A stretch of 15,330 bases of DNA from Gemmatimonadota bacterium (GCA_003221085.1 QHUD01000030.1:1-15330); one strand, 5' to 3'; positions 7,315-14,439 are shown, numbered from the stretch's first letter. Made by a program: numbers and translations. The notes: a model not told the origin generated them from the sequence alone.

Positions 7315-7902
7315 ATGAGACGCTGCACTGCTCTCTTCGCCGCACTCACGCTCGCCGCGAGTGTGCCAGTGGGGCTCGCCGCCCAGGGGCACCGGGCGGC
7401 TACGCCGGACCGCACGGATGTCCACCGCGACCGCCGCGACCTGCGGCACGACCGCAAGGACATCCACAAAGACGCCAAGGACGTCCGCACGGACAAGCAG
7501 GATGTGCAGGAAGACGAGAAGGACGTGCACCAGGACGCGAAGGACGTCCGCACCGACAAGCAGGCCATCCGGGAGGACCAGAAGGACGTCAAGACGGACA
7601 AACGCGATCTGCGCGAGGATATCAAGGAGGGCGACGTGAAGGGCGCCCAGGCGGAGCGACAGGACCTGAAGCGCGACGAGCAGGGCCTACAGAGCGACCG
7701 ACGCGATTTGCGCTCAGACCGGCAGGATGTCCGCAAAGACGCCAAGGATCTGCGCGCTGACCGCGGCGACCTGCGGGCGGATCGGCGGGACCTCCACAAG
7801 GACGTCAAGGACGCACGAGCCGACCGCCGCGATCTCCGGAAGGACCGCAAGGACCTGCACGAAGATCAGAAGGAGCAGCAGAAGAAGGACAGCACCGACT
7901 GA
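7315..7902 (+). CDS. secreted highly charged heptad-repeat (RD/KD-rich) protein
   Basis: This 195-residue protein has a signal peptide (MRRCTALFAALTLAASVPVGLAAQG, cleavage near LAA|QG). After it, almost the whole mature chain is a 7-residue repeat, D-x-K/R-D-L/V/I-x-x, about 20 copies. The run is broken once near GDVKGAQAE, where the phase slips. Each repeat has one aliphatic residue and regular Asp to Lys/Arg spacing of 3 and 4. That favours a long solvent-exposed helix held by salt bridges more than a classical coiled coil, which needs two hydrophobic positions per heptad. The function is unknown; similar proteins occur in several soil phyla. ATG at 7315 has GAGGA at 7302-7306, 8 bases upstream. 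The gene is divergent from the beta-strand-rich gene and ends at a strong terminator, so it is probably monocistronic. Confidence 0.85.
   Translation: MRRCTALFAALTLAASVPVGLAAQGHRAATPDRTDVHRDRRDLRHDRKDIHKDAKDVRTDKQDVQEDEKDVHQDAKDVRTDKQAIREDQKDVKTDKRDLREDIKEGDVKGAQAERQDLKRDEQGLQSDRRDLRSDRQDVRKDAKDLRADRGDLRADRRDLHKDVKDARADRRDLRKDRKDLHEDQKEQQKKDSTD
7408..7884 (+). repeat. in-gene tandem array of degenerate 21-bp (7-codon) repeats
   Basis: The DNA repeats in 21-bp units. A higher-order duplication is visible: 7471-7500 and 7534-7563 match at 28 of 30 bases, exactly 63 bp (three units) apart, both encoding DAKDVRTDKQ. A later related unit (DAKDLRAD) lies near 7739. This is consistent with growth by unequal recombination or slippage. 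Confidence 0.75.
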
Positions 7903-7925
7903 GCGCTGCGCAGTCGAGGATGGTC

Positions 7926-7956
7926 GAAGGGGCGCCGTTTCATGCGGCGCCCCTTC
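7926..7956 (+). terminator. strong intrinsic-terminator-like hairpin after the heptad-repeat gene
   Basis: A perfect 12-bp GC-rich stem, GAAGGGGCGCCG (7926-7937) with its complement at 7945-7956, encloses a 7-base loop (TTTCATG). It lies 23 bases after the stop codon. The tail ATTGTGTTG is T-rich but not a pure T-run. Confidence 0.75.
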
Positions 7957-8019
7957 ATTGTGTTGAGAACACGAACTTCTCCGGCAGGTTAGAATCAGGG
8001 TCACCCGCGGTGACGAGTG

Positions 8020-8607
8020 ATGTCGATGCCCGAAACGCCGGAAGTCGAGACCGATAAGCTCCGCGAGGCGGTGCAGGAAGAGCTCGCGCGCGAGGGTGGG
8101 CAGTTCTTGCGGCGCATCGCTCTCACCACCGCGGTGGTGGCTGCGGTTGCGGCGATTGCCGCGCTCAAGGCCGGAAGCACCGCGAACGAGGCGCTCGTCC
8201 TGAAGACGGAAGCGACACGGCTCCAGGCGGAGGCCTCGGACCAGTGGGCATACTATCAGGCGAAGGGGATCAAGCTCGCGGTCGCGGAGGCCGCCGAGGC
8301 GCCCTGGCAGGCGCTGGGAAAGCGCCCGCCTGGGGACCTGGTTCAGAAACAGCAGAAATACGCGGCCGAGCAGGAGGAGATAAAGACCAAGGCCGAAGGC
8401 CTCGAGCGCGAGCGTGACGGCCGTTCGCGCGAGGCCGATCATCTCCTGCACCAGCATCACGGCTTCGCCAACGCCGTGGCGCTGTTTCAGGTGGCCATCG
8501 CCTTAGGCGCGTTGGCAGCCCTCACACACAACCGCCTGGTCTGGTTCGGGTCTCTATCTCTCGGCGGCGTGGGGTTGGCGTTCTTCGCGGCGCAGTTTCT
8601 TTCTTAG
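8020..8607 (+). CDS. DUF4337 family membrane protein
   Basis: This 195-residue protein matches the DUF4337 pattern. There is a short acidic N-terminus and a first membrane helix (about 33-49, IALTTAVVAAVAAIAAL). The conserved block LKAGSTANEALVLKTEATRLQAEASDQWAYYQAKGIK follows in family order, with only parts quoted here: KAGSTANEALVLK and SDQWAYYQAKGIK. A charged helical segment leads to LHQHHGFANAVALFQVAIALG and two closing membrane helices (about 149-169 and 174-193). Function is unknown for the family. ATG at 8020 is chosen; GTG at 8017 and ATG at 8026 are in frame, and none has a clear SD. A TAGAAT box at 7990-7995 may serve as its -10. The decarboxylase gene starts 15 bases after its stop, so the two may be co-transcribed. 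Confidence 0.8.
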   Translation: MSMPETPEVETDKLREAVQEELAREGGQFLRRIALTTAVVAAVAAIAALKAGSTANEALVLKTEATRLQAEASDQWAYYQAKGIKLAVAEAAEAPWQALGKRPPGDLVQKQQKYAAEQEEIKTKAEGLERERDGRSREADHLLHQHHGFANAVALFQVAIALGALAALTHNRLVWFGSLSLGGVGLAFFAAQFLS

Positions 8608-8622
8608 ACCGAGTTCTGAGGC

Positions 8623-9987
8623 ATGGAAAACCTTCTGCGAACCACCGCCGAGCGGGCGGCACGCTATCTGGCCGGCCTGAAAAACCGCGGGGTGGCCCCC
8701 ACACCGGAGGCCCTCGCCAATCTTCGACGCCTCGATGAAGCACTCCCCGAACATCCGACCGACCCGGCGGCGGTGATTGCGCTGCTCGACGAAATCGGAT
8801 CGCCGGCCACGATGGCGTCAGCGGGTGGGCGGTTCTTCGGGTTCGTGGTCGGCGGCTCGCTCCCGGCGACCGTGGCGGCAAGCCACCTGGCAGCTGCGTG
8901 GGATCAGAACGCCGGGATCGTCGTCCTCTCGCCCATCGCGGCGCGACTGGAAGAAGTCGCCATGCGCTGGCTGCTCGACGTGCTGGGCTTGCCGCCGGCA
9001 CCGGGCGTGGGGTTCGTGACCTGCGCGACGCAGGCGAATTTTGCTGGTCTGGCGGCCGCACGCCATGCCCTCCTACAGCGGCGAGGGTGGAATGTCGAGA
9101 CGCAAGGCCTGTTCGGCGCGCCGCCGATCACGGTGGTTGTGGGCGAGGAAGTCCACGTGAGCGTGCTCAAGGCGCTGATGCTGGTGGGCCTGGGACGCGA
9201 GCGCGTGATCCGCGTGCCCGTGGATGGTCAGGGCCGGATGCGCGCCGACGCGCTCCCACTCCTGGATGACAACACCCTCGTCTGCCTCCAGGCGGGCAAC
9301 GTCAACACCGGCGCATTCGATCCCGCCGACAAGATCATCCCGCACGCCAAAGCGGCGGGCGCCTGGGTGCACGTGGACGGGGCGTTCGGGCTTTGGGCGG
9401 CGGCGGCTCCCGCCCGCGCGCACCTCACCAAGGGCTTCGCCGCCGCAGACTCGTGGGCGATCGATGCGCACAAGTGGCTCAACGTGCCGTACGACAGCGG
9501 CATGGTCGTGGTGCGCGACCCACGACACCTCCACGCAGCGATGGCGGTGAACGCGCCCTACCTCGTGATCGGGGAATCCCGCGAACCCGAACACTACACG
9601 CCCGAGTTCTCCCGGCGGGCGCGGGGCATCGGGGTGTGGGCCGCGCTGCGCTCGCTCGGGCGGCGGGGCCTGGCCGACTTGATCGAGCGTACCTGCCGCC
9701 ATGCGACGCGCTTCGCCGAGGGACTGCGGGCGGCGGGATACGAGATCCTCAACGACGTGGTGATCAATCAGGTCCTCGTGTCGTTTGGCGACGCCGAGCT
9801 GACCCGCCGCGTGATCGCGGGGCTTCAGGCGGACGGCACGTGTTGGGCCGGCGCGACCGTCTGGCAGGGACGCAGCGCCATGCGCATCAGCGTCTCGTCG
9901 TGGGCGACGACCGAGGACGATGTCGAGCGCAGCTTGGAGGCCATGCTTCGGGTGGCCAGCGATGTGGAAGCTACGGCGCCCAGATGA
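8623..9987 (+). CDS. PLP-dependent group II decarboxylase (aromatic-amino-acid/glutamate decarboxylase-like)
   Basis: This 454-residue cytoplasmic enzyme has the fold-type I PLP decarboxylase landmarks. The Schiff-base lysine is Lys284 in DSWAIDAHKWLNVPYDSG. The Asp that contacts the pyridine nitrogen is Asp252 in VHVDGAFGLW. The ring-stacking His is His178 in EEVHVSVLKAL. The N-terminal segment SAGGRFFGFVVGG resembles the substrate-side loop of the family. Full length and co-linearity suggest a working enzyme that decarboxylates an amino acid or a related amine acid; the substrate cannot be read from the sequence. ATG at 8623 has only a weak, close GAGG. The gene lies 15 bases after the DUF4337 gene and is convergent with the aldo/keto reductase, with a 26-base gap. 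Confidence 0.85.
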   Translation: MENLLRTTAERAARYLAGLKNRGVAPTPEALANLRRLDEALPEHPTDPAAVIALLDEIGSPATMASAGGRFFGFVVGGSLPATVAASHLAAAWDQNAGIVVLSPIAARLEEVAMRWLLDVLGLPPAPGVGFVTCATQANFAGLAAARHALLQRRGWNVETQGLFGAPPITVVVGEEVHVSVLKALMLVGLGRERVIRVPVDGQGRMRADALPLLDDNTLVCLQAGNVNTGAFDPADKIIPHAKAAGAWVHVDGAFGLWAAAAPARAHLTKGFAAADSWAIDAHKWLNVPYDSGMVVVRDPRHLHAAMAVNAPYLVIGESREPEHYTPEFSRRARGIGVWAALRSLGRRGLADLIERTCRHATRFAEGLRAAGYEILNDVVINQVLVSFGDAELTRRVIAGLQADGTCWAGATVWQGRSAMRISVSSWATTEDDVERSLEAMLRVASDVEATAPR

Positions 9988-10013
9988 AAAGGGTCTCGGG
10001 GTCGGGTCGAGCC

Positions 10014-11000
10014 TCAGGCCGGGTACCAGTTCTTCTCCCAGGCGTGGGCCTCGAGCTTGGCGAGCGTGCCCGCCGCCAGCCGCCCCTTCTCCGCTGCTGC
10101 AACGTTCTGTCGCACATGGGCGGCGCGCCGCATCCCGGGAATGACCGTCGCGACCGCGGGTGACGACAGGCAGAATCGCAAGGCCAGCTCCGGCAGGGTC
10201 TGGACCTCGTCATCCAACACCTGCGCCAGCGCCTTCCCCCGCCGCTCAGCCTCGGCACGACGATCACCGCTGAAGTACTGCTCGCGCCAGTCGCCGGGGG
10301 GAAACACCGTGTCGGATCGAATCTGACCAGTGAGCGCGCCTTCGTCGAACGGGACGCGGACGATCACCCCCAGCGGTTTCCTCTTCGCGAGTGCGAACAA
10401 CGCGCGCTCGGGGGAGCGATCGTAAATGTTGTAGATCGCCTGGGCGGTCTCGAAGATGGCATCCTCGAGCACCCGCAGCGCGGTCTCGGGTGCATGGTCA
10501 TTGATCGAGATCCCCCAGTGCAGGACCTTCCCTTCCTGCTTGAGGCGCACGATCCGATCGTAGGAGGCCGGCCATTCGGGATCGTCCAGCCAGGCGTCAT
10601 GCCACACATGCAGTTGTTGTAAGGGTAAGGCCTCGACGCCGAGATTCTTGAGTGATTGCTCCGTAGAGGCCGCGAGATGGCGGGCGGAAAACACGTCCGC
10701 GAGCGGCGTAGCGGCCTTGCCGGGCCATACTTCGTTCCGCGGCGGCACTTTGGTGGCCACGACAACCCGACCGGCGCGGATGTCGGCGTTCAGGGCTTCG
10801 CCGATCAGGCGCTCGCTGTGTCCGTTCCCGTACGCCAGCGCGGTGTCGAAGAATGTGATCCCTTGGTCCACTGCTGCGCGCAGGGCCTCACGTGCGGCGT
10901 CGTCATCGACGCCGCGCCACATATCGCCGCCCAGACCCCAGGCGCCAAGCCCGAGTTCGCTGACGACGTAGCCCGTCGGGCCCAGAGTCCGGGGGTTCAC
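10014..11000 (-). CDS. aldo/keto reductase
   Basis: This 328-residue NADPH-dependent oxidoreductase of the AKR superfamily (TIM barrel) has the complete catalytic tetrad: Asp52 and Tyr57 in FFDTALAYGNGHSERLIGEAL, Lys84 in VVVATKV, and His131 in LQQLHVWHD. The C-terminal cofactor region is present (LPELALRFCLSSPAVATVIPGMR). The frame is open to 11159, but that extension overlaps the sigma gene and has no similarity. GTG at 11000 is the start because AAGGAG sits 5 bases before it and MNPRTLGPTGYVVSELGLG is the usual AKR N-terminus. It is last in the DGPF-sigma operon, whose sigma stop is 73 bases upstream. The gap holds a micro-ORF. A role in reducing reactive carbonyls under the sigma factor's stress is plausible but inferred. 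Confidence 0.88.
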   Translation of the reverse strand: MNPRTLGPTGYVVSELGLGAWGLGGDMWRGVDDDAAREALRAAVDQGITFFDTALAYGNGHSERLIGEALNADIRAGRVVVATKVPPRNEVWPGKAATPLADVFSARHLAASTEQSLKNLGVEALPLQQLHVWHDAWLDDPEWPASYDRIVRLKQEGKVLHWGISINDHAPETALRVLEDAIFETAQAIYNIYDRSPERALFALAKRKPLGVIVRVPFDEGALTGQIRSDTVFPPGDWREQYFSGDRRAEAERRGKALAQVLDDEVQTLPELALRFCLSSPAVATVIPGMRRAAHVRQNVAAAEKGRLAAGTLAKLEAHAWEKNWYPA

Positions 11001-11077
11001 TCGCACTCCTTCGGCGGGAGTACCTTGACCGCGACGGGAACATGCGGCGACTTGAGAAGCGCCGCCACCTGCGTCAT
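10997..11077 (-). CDS. candidate 26-residue micro-ORF bridging the sigma factor and aldo/keto reductase
   Basis: ATG at 11077-11075 overlaps the sigma-factor stop as ATGA. The ORF's own TGA (10999-10997) overlaps the aldo/keto reductase GTG start (11000-10998) as GTGA. The product is MTQVAALLKSPHVPVAVKVL followed by PPKECE. Twenty-one of 25 sense codons after ATG end in G or C, like true genes here. It has no SD of its own, so translation would depend on coupling to the sigma gene, and it would carry ribosomes to the reductase start. It resembles no family I know. Chance is possible for so short an ORF, but the exact four-base overlaps at both ends are notable. Confidence 0.35.
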   Translation of the reverse strand: MTQVAALLKSPHVPVAVKVLPPKECE

Positions 11078-12333
11078 GAGGGGTCGCCGCAGCTCTCCAA
11101 CCGTCGTTCGAGAAACCGCCGCTCCGGCTCCTGTCGCGTGAGGCGCAGCGCGCGCTCATAGGACGCTCGGGCTTGCGCGGTCCTCCCCAGGCGCCGGCAC
11201 AGGTCGGCCCGCGCCGAGTGGGCCAGATGGTACTCGGTCAAATCGCCGCGAGCGAGGATGGCGTCGATCAACGTCAATCCGGCCTCCGGCCCATCCCGCA
11301 TGGCCACCGCCACGGCGCGGTTCAGCTCGACCACCGGCGACGGGTCCGCCCTCAGCAACACGTCGTACAGGGCGACGATCTGGGCCCAGTCCGTTGCGGC
11401 GGCGCTCTCCGCTTCGGCGTGGACGGCCGCGATCGCGGCCTGGAGCGCATAGGGGCCGAAGCGGCGCGATAACAGGGCCCGCTCCACGAGCGCCGCCCCT
11501 TCCGAGACCAGCTCCCGGTTCCAAAGCGCGCGGTCCTGCTCGTCGAGCAGAATCAACTCGCCCGCCGTTGAGCTGCGCGCGGTGCGTCGCGACTCGTGCA
11601 GCAACATGAGGGCGAGCAGGCCGACCGCTTCGGGGTCGGGCAACAGGCCAACCAGGAGCCGGCCGAGCCGGATGGCCTCGCCCGAAACGTCGTGCCGGGT
11701 GAGCGATGGCCCCGACGAAGCCGAGTAGCCCTCGTTGAAGACGAGGTAGATGACCCGGAGCACTGCGTCCAGGCGGCCGGGCAGGTCGGCGCGCGTCGGT
11801 ACCTCGTAGGGAATGCGCGCGTCCCGGATCTTGGCCTTCGCCCGCACGACGCGCTGGGCCAGGGTGGGCGCCTGCGTGAGGAACGCGCGTGCGATCTCCT
11901 CGGTGGTGAGGCCGCACACCTCGCGCAGCGTCAGTGCGATCTGGGCGTCGGGCGGCAGGGCAGGATGACAGCAGGTGAAGATCAAGCGCAGCTGGTCGTC
12001 GGCTACGCCTTCCTCGTCGCTCACCGCGCCGTCCCCCGTTTCGGCGTCGAGACGCTCGGCGAGCTGCACCAGCGAGGCATCGAACCGCGCGCGCCGCCGC
12101 AACCCGTCGATAGCCTTGAAGCGACCCGCCGACACGAGCCACCCCCGGGGGTTCGCGGGCACACCGTCGCGCGGCCAACGCTCGACCGCCGTGGCGAAGG
12201 CGTCGTGTAGCGCCTCCTCGGCGAGGTCAAAGTCGCCCAGCAGGCGGATCAGGGTGGCGAGCACGCGGCGCGACTCGGCGCGGTAGACGGCCTCTACCGT
12301 CGCGCGCATCCGATCGGCCGGGTCCTCGCTCAT
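11074..12333 (-). CDS. ECF42-type RNA polymerase sigma factor with C-terminal TPR-like extension
   Basis: This 419-residue protein is a sigma-70-family ECF factor, about twice the usual length. Region 2 spans about 12-85 (VLATLIRLLGDFDLAEEALHDAFATAVERWPRDG, given here only in part: LGDFDLAEEALHDAF, NPRGWLVSAGRFKAIDGLRR). Region 4 is about 115-175 (ALTLREVCGLTTEEIARAFL, LAQRVVRAKAKI). The extension begins with RVIYLVFNEGY (193-203), the signature of the SigI/ECF42 type, and continues as paired helices resembling TPR units to the end. In studied ECF42 members the extension is needed for activity, and no anti-sigma factor is found; none is seen here. The frame is open upstream to 12639, but ATG at 12333 (MSEDPADRM) follows GGGAGG with an 11-base spacing and lies 17 bases after the DGPF gene. 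This gene order is the hallmark of the group. Confidence 0.9.
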   Translation of the reverse strand: MSEDPADRMRATVEAVYRAESRRVLATLIRLLGDFDLAEEALHDAFATAVERWPRDGVPANPRGWLVSAGRFKAIDGLRRRARFDASLVQLAERLDAETGDGAVSDEEGVADDQLRLIFTCCHPALPPDAQIALTLREVCGLTTEEIARAFLTQAPTLAQRVVRAKAKIRDARIPYEVPTRADLPGRLDAVLRVIYLVFNEGYSASSGPSLTRHDVSGEAIRLGRLLVGLLPDPEAVGLLALMLLHESRRTARSSTAGELILLDEQDRALWNRELVSEGAALVERALLSRRFGPYALQAAIAAVHAEAESAAATDWAQIVALYDVLLRADPSPVVELNRAVAVAMRDGPEAGLTLIDAILARGDLTEYHLAHSARADLCRRLGRTAQARASYERALRLTRQEPERRFLERRLESCGDPS

Positions 12334-12350
12334 CGGGCGCCACACCTCCC

Positions 12351-12701
12351 TCAGCCCGCTTGCTTCGCCAACTCCCGAATCGGGCGGATCGGCCTCACTT
12401 CCACGCTGCCCACGCGCGCCGGCGGGATGCGCGACGCCACTTGAATGGCCTCGTTCAGGTCCCGGGCCTCGATCAGGTAGAACCCGGCCAGCTGCTCCTT
12501 GCTCTCGGCGAACGGCCCATCGGTGACCGACGTCTTGCCGTTCCGCATCCGTACGGTCGCGGCGGTCCGAGAGGACTCGAGCGCTTCGGACGCGAGACAA
12601 CGACCGCCTAGGCGGAGCGCTTCGTCGTAGGCCAGGCACTCCCTGTCGGGCACGCTGTGCAGCTCGTGCTCGTCACCGTAGACCAGACACAGGTACTTCA
12701 T
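12351..12701 (-). CDS. DGPF-domain (YCII-related) protein, second in operon
   Basis: This 116-residue protein of the YCII-related/DGPF family begins MKYLCLVYGDE and carries the diagnostic DGPFAESKEQLAGFYLIEA block, then an AIQVASRIPPARVGSVEVRPI ending. The fold is a ferredoxin-like alpha/beta dimer; enzymatic function is not established. These proteins are the standard neighbours and regulon members of ECF42 sigma factors. The ATG at 12701 overlaps the stop of the preceding DGPF gene by four bases (ATGA), so its translation is coupled. The first residues parallel those of the upstream copy (MRYLCLIYSDE), so the two arose by tandem duplication and then diverged. Confidence 0.9.
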   Translation of the reverse strand: MKYLCLVYGDEHELHSVPDRECLAYDEALRLGGRCLASEALESSRTAATVRMRNGKTSVTDGPFAESKEQLAGFYLIEARDLNEAIQVASRIPPARVGSVEVRPIRPIRELAKQAG

Positions 12702-13054
12702 GGCCGCCTGATCTCCATCACGGGCCGCACCTCGACGCTACCGTGCCGCGCGCCGGGAATCTTCGAGGCCAGCTGGATGGCCTCGTCGAGATCCTTCGCG
12801 GTGATCATGAAAAAGCCGCCCAGCGTCTCCTTCGTCTCGACGAACGGCCCGTCCGTGATCGAGACTTTCCCGTTGCGCTGACGGACAACGCTGGCGGTGG
12901 ACGCGGCCTCCAGCCGCTCCGAGCCCACGTAGTGACCGCTCTGCTTGATGCCTTCGGTAAACGCGCCGTACTCGGCCATCCACTTGTCCTGCTCGGCCTT
13001 GGGCATCTTGGGCCACTGCGACTCATCCGAGTAGATCAAGCACAGGTATCTCAT
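12698..13054 (-). CDS. DGPF-domain (YCII-related) protein, first in operon
   Basis: This 118-residue protein begins MRYLCLIYSDESQWPKMPKA and has the core motif ITDGPFVETKETLGGFFMIT followed by DLDEAIQLASKIPGARHGS and EVRPVMEI. This is the canonical DGPF/YCII layout. ATG at 13054 has GGAGG four bases upstream and begins at the conserved N-terminus; the open frame to 13165 crosses the promoter region and is not coding. It is the promoter-proximal gene of the DGPF-DGPF-sigma-reductase operon. A promoter element of the ECF42 type lies 45 bases upstream of the start, which implies positive autoregulation of the whole operon. Confidence 0.9.
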   Translation of the reverse strand: MRYLCLIYSDESQWPKMPKAEQDKWMAEYGAFTEGIKQSGHYVGSERLEAASTASVVRQRNGKVSITDGPFVETKETLGGFFMITAKDLDEAIQLASKIPGARHGSVEVRPVMEIRRP

Positions 13055-13097
13055 GGCTCCTCCCGCATCGTCGTTTGGCGCGGCTGTGGACGCAAGA

Positions 13098-13128
13098 TAG
13101 TCGATCGGGGGAGCCTCGAATCGACACA
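13098..13128 (-). promoter_or_regulatory. predicted ECF42-dependent promoter of the DGPF-sigma operon
   Basis: On the - strand, TGTGTCGA (13128-13121) is followed by a 17-base spacer and CGACTA (13103-13098). I recall TGTCGA at -35 and CG(A/T)C at -10 as the motif reported for ECF42 in Streptomyces venezuelae. The DGPF start codon is 45 bases after the -10 core. The element matches the + strand copy at 13242-13272 at 26 of 31 positions. Confidence 0.75.
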
Positions 13129-13206
13129 CGGGAACCCGCCGACTAGATAGTTCATTACTGGACAACAGGGCGATGTCGGAGCGGTCGTCTTGAAACTGTC
13201 GCCTAA

Positions 13207-13221
13207 TCGAGACCGTCTCGA
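13207..13221. promoter_or_regulatory. 15-bp palindrome, possible operator
   Basis: TCGAGAC-C-GTCTCGA is a perfect inverted repeat of 7-bp arms around one base. It lies 20 bases upstream of the + promoter element and between the two divergent promoters. It could bind a dimeric regulator. No regulator gene other than the sigma factor is in the window. Confidence 0.35.
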
Positions 13222-13241
13222 AACGTGGACGCCGAAAGCAA

Positions 13242-13272
13242 TGTGTCGAGTTGAGGCTCGCCCGAGCGTCTA
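13242..13272 (+). promoter_or_regulatory. predicted ECF42-dependent promoter of the RND efflux operon
   Basis: TGTGTCGA (13242-13249), a 17-base spacer, then CGTCTA (13267-13272). Spacer length is identical to the divergent copy, and the spacer shares GAGGCTC and CCCGA at the same positions. The start codon of the membrane fusion protein is 55 bases after the -10 core. By eye, the other TGTCGA hexamers I found in the window are all inside genes, and none has CG(A/T)C at 17 bases. Confidence 0.7.
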
Positions 13273-13325
13273 GTGCATAGTGGACAAGGCTTCACCCTTT
13301 TTCAGACCGAAGGAGATCACCCCGT

Positions 13326-14426
13326 ATGCGCAGTCGCCTTTTCATGAACAATCGCGGTTGGGTGGGATCGGCCGTGCTGTTGGGAACGCTCGTCCTCACC
13401 GCCGGCAGCCTGGTGACGTGGAAACATGCCTCGGCCCGGAAGGCCGATGCGGCGGCCGCGCGCCAGCCCGAGCCCGTCGAATCGGTAACCCTGGCCGTCG
13501 CGCGCGCGCGGCAGTACCGCCCGACCACCACGTCGGTCGGAACCGTCCTCGCGCTCAACTCGATCACCCTGCGCAACGAGCTCCCGGGCACGGTCCGCCA
13601 GGTGATGCTCGCTCCCGGGCGCGTCGTGGAGACGGGCACGGTGCTCGTCGCCCTCGATGTCTCCGTGGAGGAAGCTGAGCTCCAGGCGGAGCAAGCCCAG
13701 GCCGATCTCGCGGCCACGACCCTCGCGCGCCTCGAAGTCTTGCGGCAGGCCAATGCCACCTCCCAGGAGGAGGTCGACCAGGCGCGCGCGGGGCGCGATG
13801 TCGCGCTGGCCCAACTCACACGCACCCGGGCCATCATCGCGCGTAAGACGATCCGCGCCCCGTTCCAGGCCCGCGTCGGGATCTCCGACGTGCATCCCGG
13901 GCAGTACCTGAACGAAGGCACCGAGCTCACCACGCTGCAGGGGGTCGACGCCGCGGCCAACGTCGACTTCACAGTGGCGCAGGCAGTGGCGGCCGAGCTA
14001 CGCCCGGGCGAGCCCGTGGCCGTGTTCGCGGCGAACGACGCCGGTCCGCTGACGGCCCGGATCGTGGCCGTCGATGCGCGGGTCGATCCCACCACGCGGA
14101 ACGCCATGGTGCGGGCCCGGATCGCCGGCCATGCCCCGGCGCCCGGCGCCTCGGTGCGCGTCGAAGTCCCCGTAGGACCCCCGACGACCGTCGTCGCGAT
14201 TCCGGTGAGCGCCCTCCGCAAGGGGCCCGGCGGCGACCACGTGTTCCTGGTCGTCCCTGACTCGAGCGGGCGGACCCGCGCGCACGTGCAGCCGGTGCGG
14301 AGCGGGCCGGTGCTCGACGACGAGGTCGTGATTGTGAGTGGTCTCACCCCCGGTCAGCGCGTCGCTACCTCGGGGTCCTTCAAGCTGCGCGAGGCTGTGC
14401 TGGTCGCGGGCGACTCATCTCGTTAA
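13326..14426 (+). CDS. RND efflux periplasmic adaptor (membrane fusion protein)
   Basis: This 366-residue protein belongs to the AcrA/MexA-like adaptor family that joins an inner-membrane RND pump to an outer-membrane channel. The N-terminal membrane anchor is about 11-32 (GWVGSAVLLGTLVLTAGSLV) with no lipobox. A lipoyl-like half-motif (ELPGTVRQVMLAPGRVVETG, about 85-104) precedes an alpha-helical hairpin (about 114-178). The second lipoyl half (TIRAPFQARVGISDVHPGQY) and beta-barrel domains follow (DFTVAQAVAAELRPGEPVAV onward). The hairpin is short, as in adaptors of the MexH/CzcB-like branch. ATG at 13326 is preceded by AAGGAG (13310-13315), 10 bases away. The pump gene starts 13 bases after the stop. 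A predicted ECF42 promoter lies upstream, which suggests stress-induced export. Confidence 0.88.
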   Translation: MRSRLFMNNRGWVGSAVLLGTLVLTAGSLVTWKHASARKADAAAARQPEPVESVTLAVARARQYRPTTTSVGTVLALNSITLRNELPGTVRQVMLAPGRVVETGTVLVALDVSVEEAELQAEQAQADLAATTLARLEVLRQANATSQEEVDQARAGRDVALAQLTRTRAIIARKTIRAPFQARVGISDVHPGQYLNEGTELTTLQGVDAAANVDFTVAQAVAAELRPGEPVAVFAANDAGPLTARIVAVDARVDPTTRNAMVRARIAGHAPAPGASVRVEVPVGPPTTVVAIPVSALRKGPGGDHVFLVVPDSSGRTRAHVQPVRSGPVLDDEVVIVSGLTPGQRVATSGSFKLREAVLVAGDSSR

Positions 14427-14439
14427 TCGGAAACCGTCC

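Noticed and set aside
7218..7850. Upstream extension of the - strand frame that ends at 6384 (Ser/Arg-rich)
   Set aside because: It is the antisense image of the heptad-repeat gene, which has its own signal peptide, SD and terminator; the regular SRRS-type pattern mirrors the D-x-R-D repeats.
7408..7884. CRISPR array
   Set aside because: The short-period repetition is coding (21-bp units, degenerate) with no unique spacers.
9920..9950. TGTCGA hexamer as a further ECF42 promoter
   Set aside because: It is inside the decarboxylase gene and has no CG(A/T)C at 17 bases; the same holds for the other intragenic TGTCGA copies seen by eye, for example near 3490, 5132, 8021 and 9092.
11001..11159. 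N-terminal extension of the aldo/keto reductase
   Set aside because: It overlaps the sigma gene in another frame, has no similarity, and the GTG at 11000 has AAGGAG at the right distance.
12334..12639. N-terminal extension of the sigma factor
   Set aside because: It runs antiparallel in frame through the DGPF gene and is Arg-rich nonsense; ATG at 12333 starts the conserved region 2.
13055..13165. N-terminal extension of the first DGPF protein
   Set aside because: It crosses the predicted promoter; the conserved MRYLCLIY start is at 13054 with a good SD.
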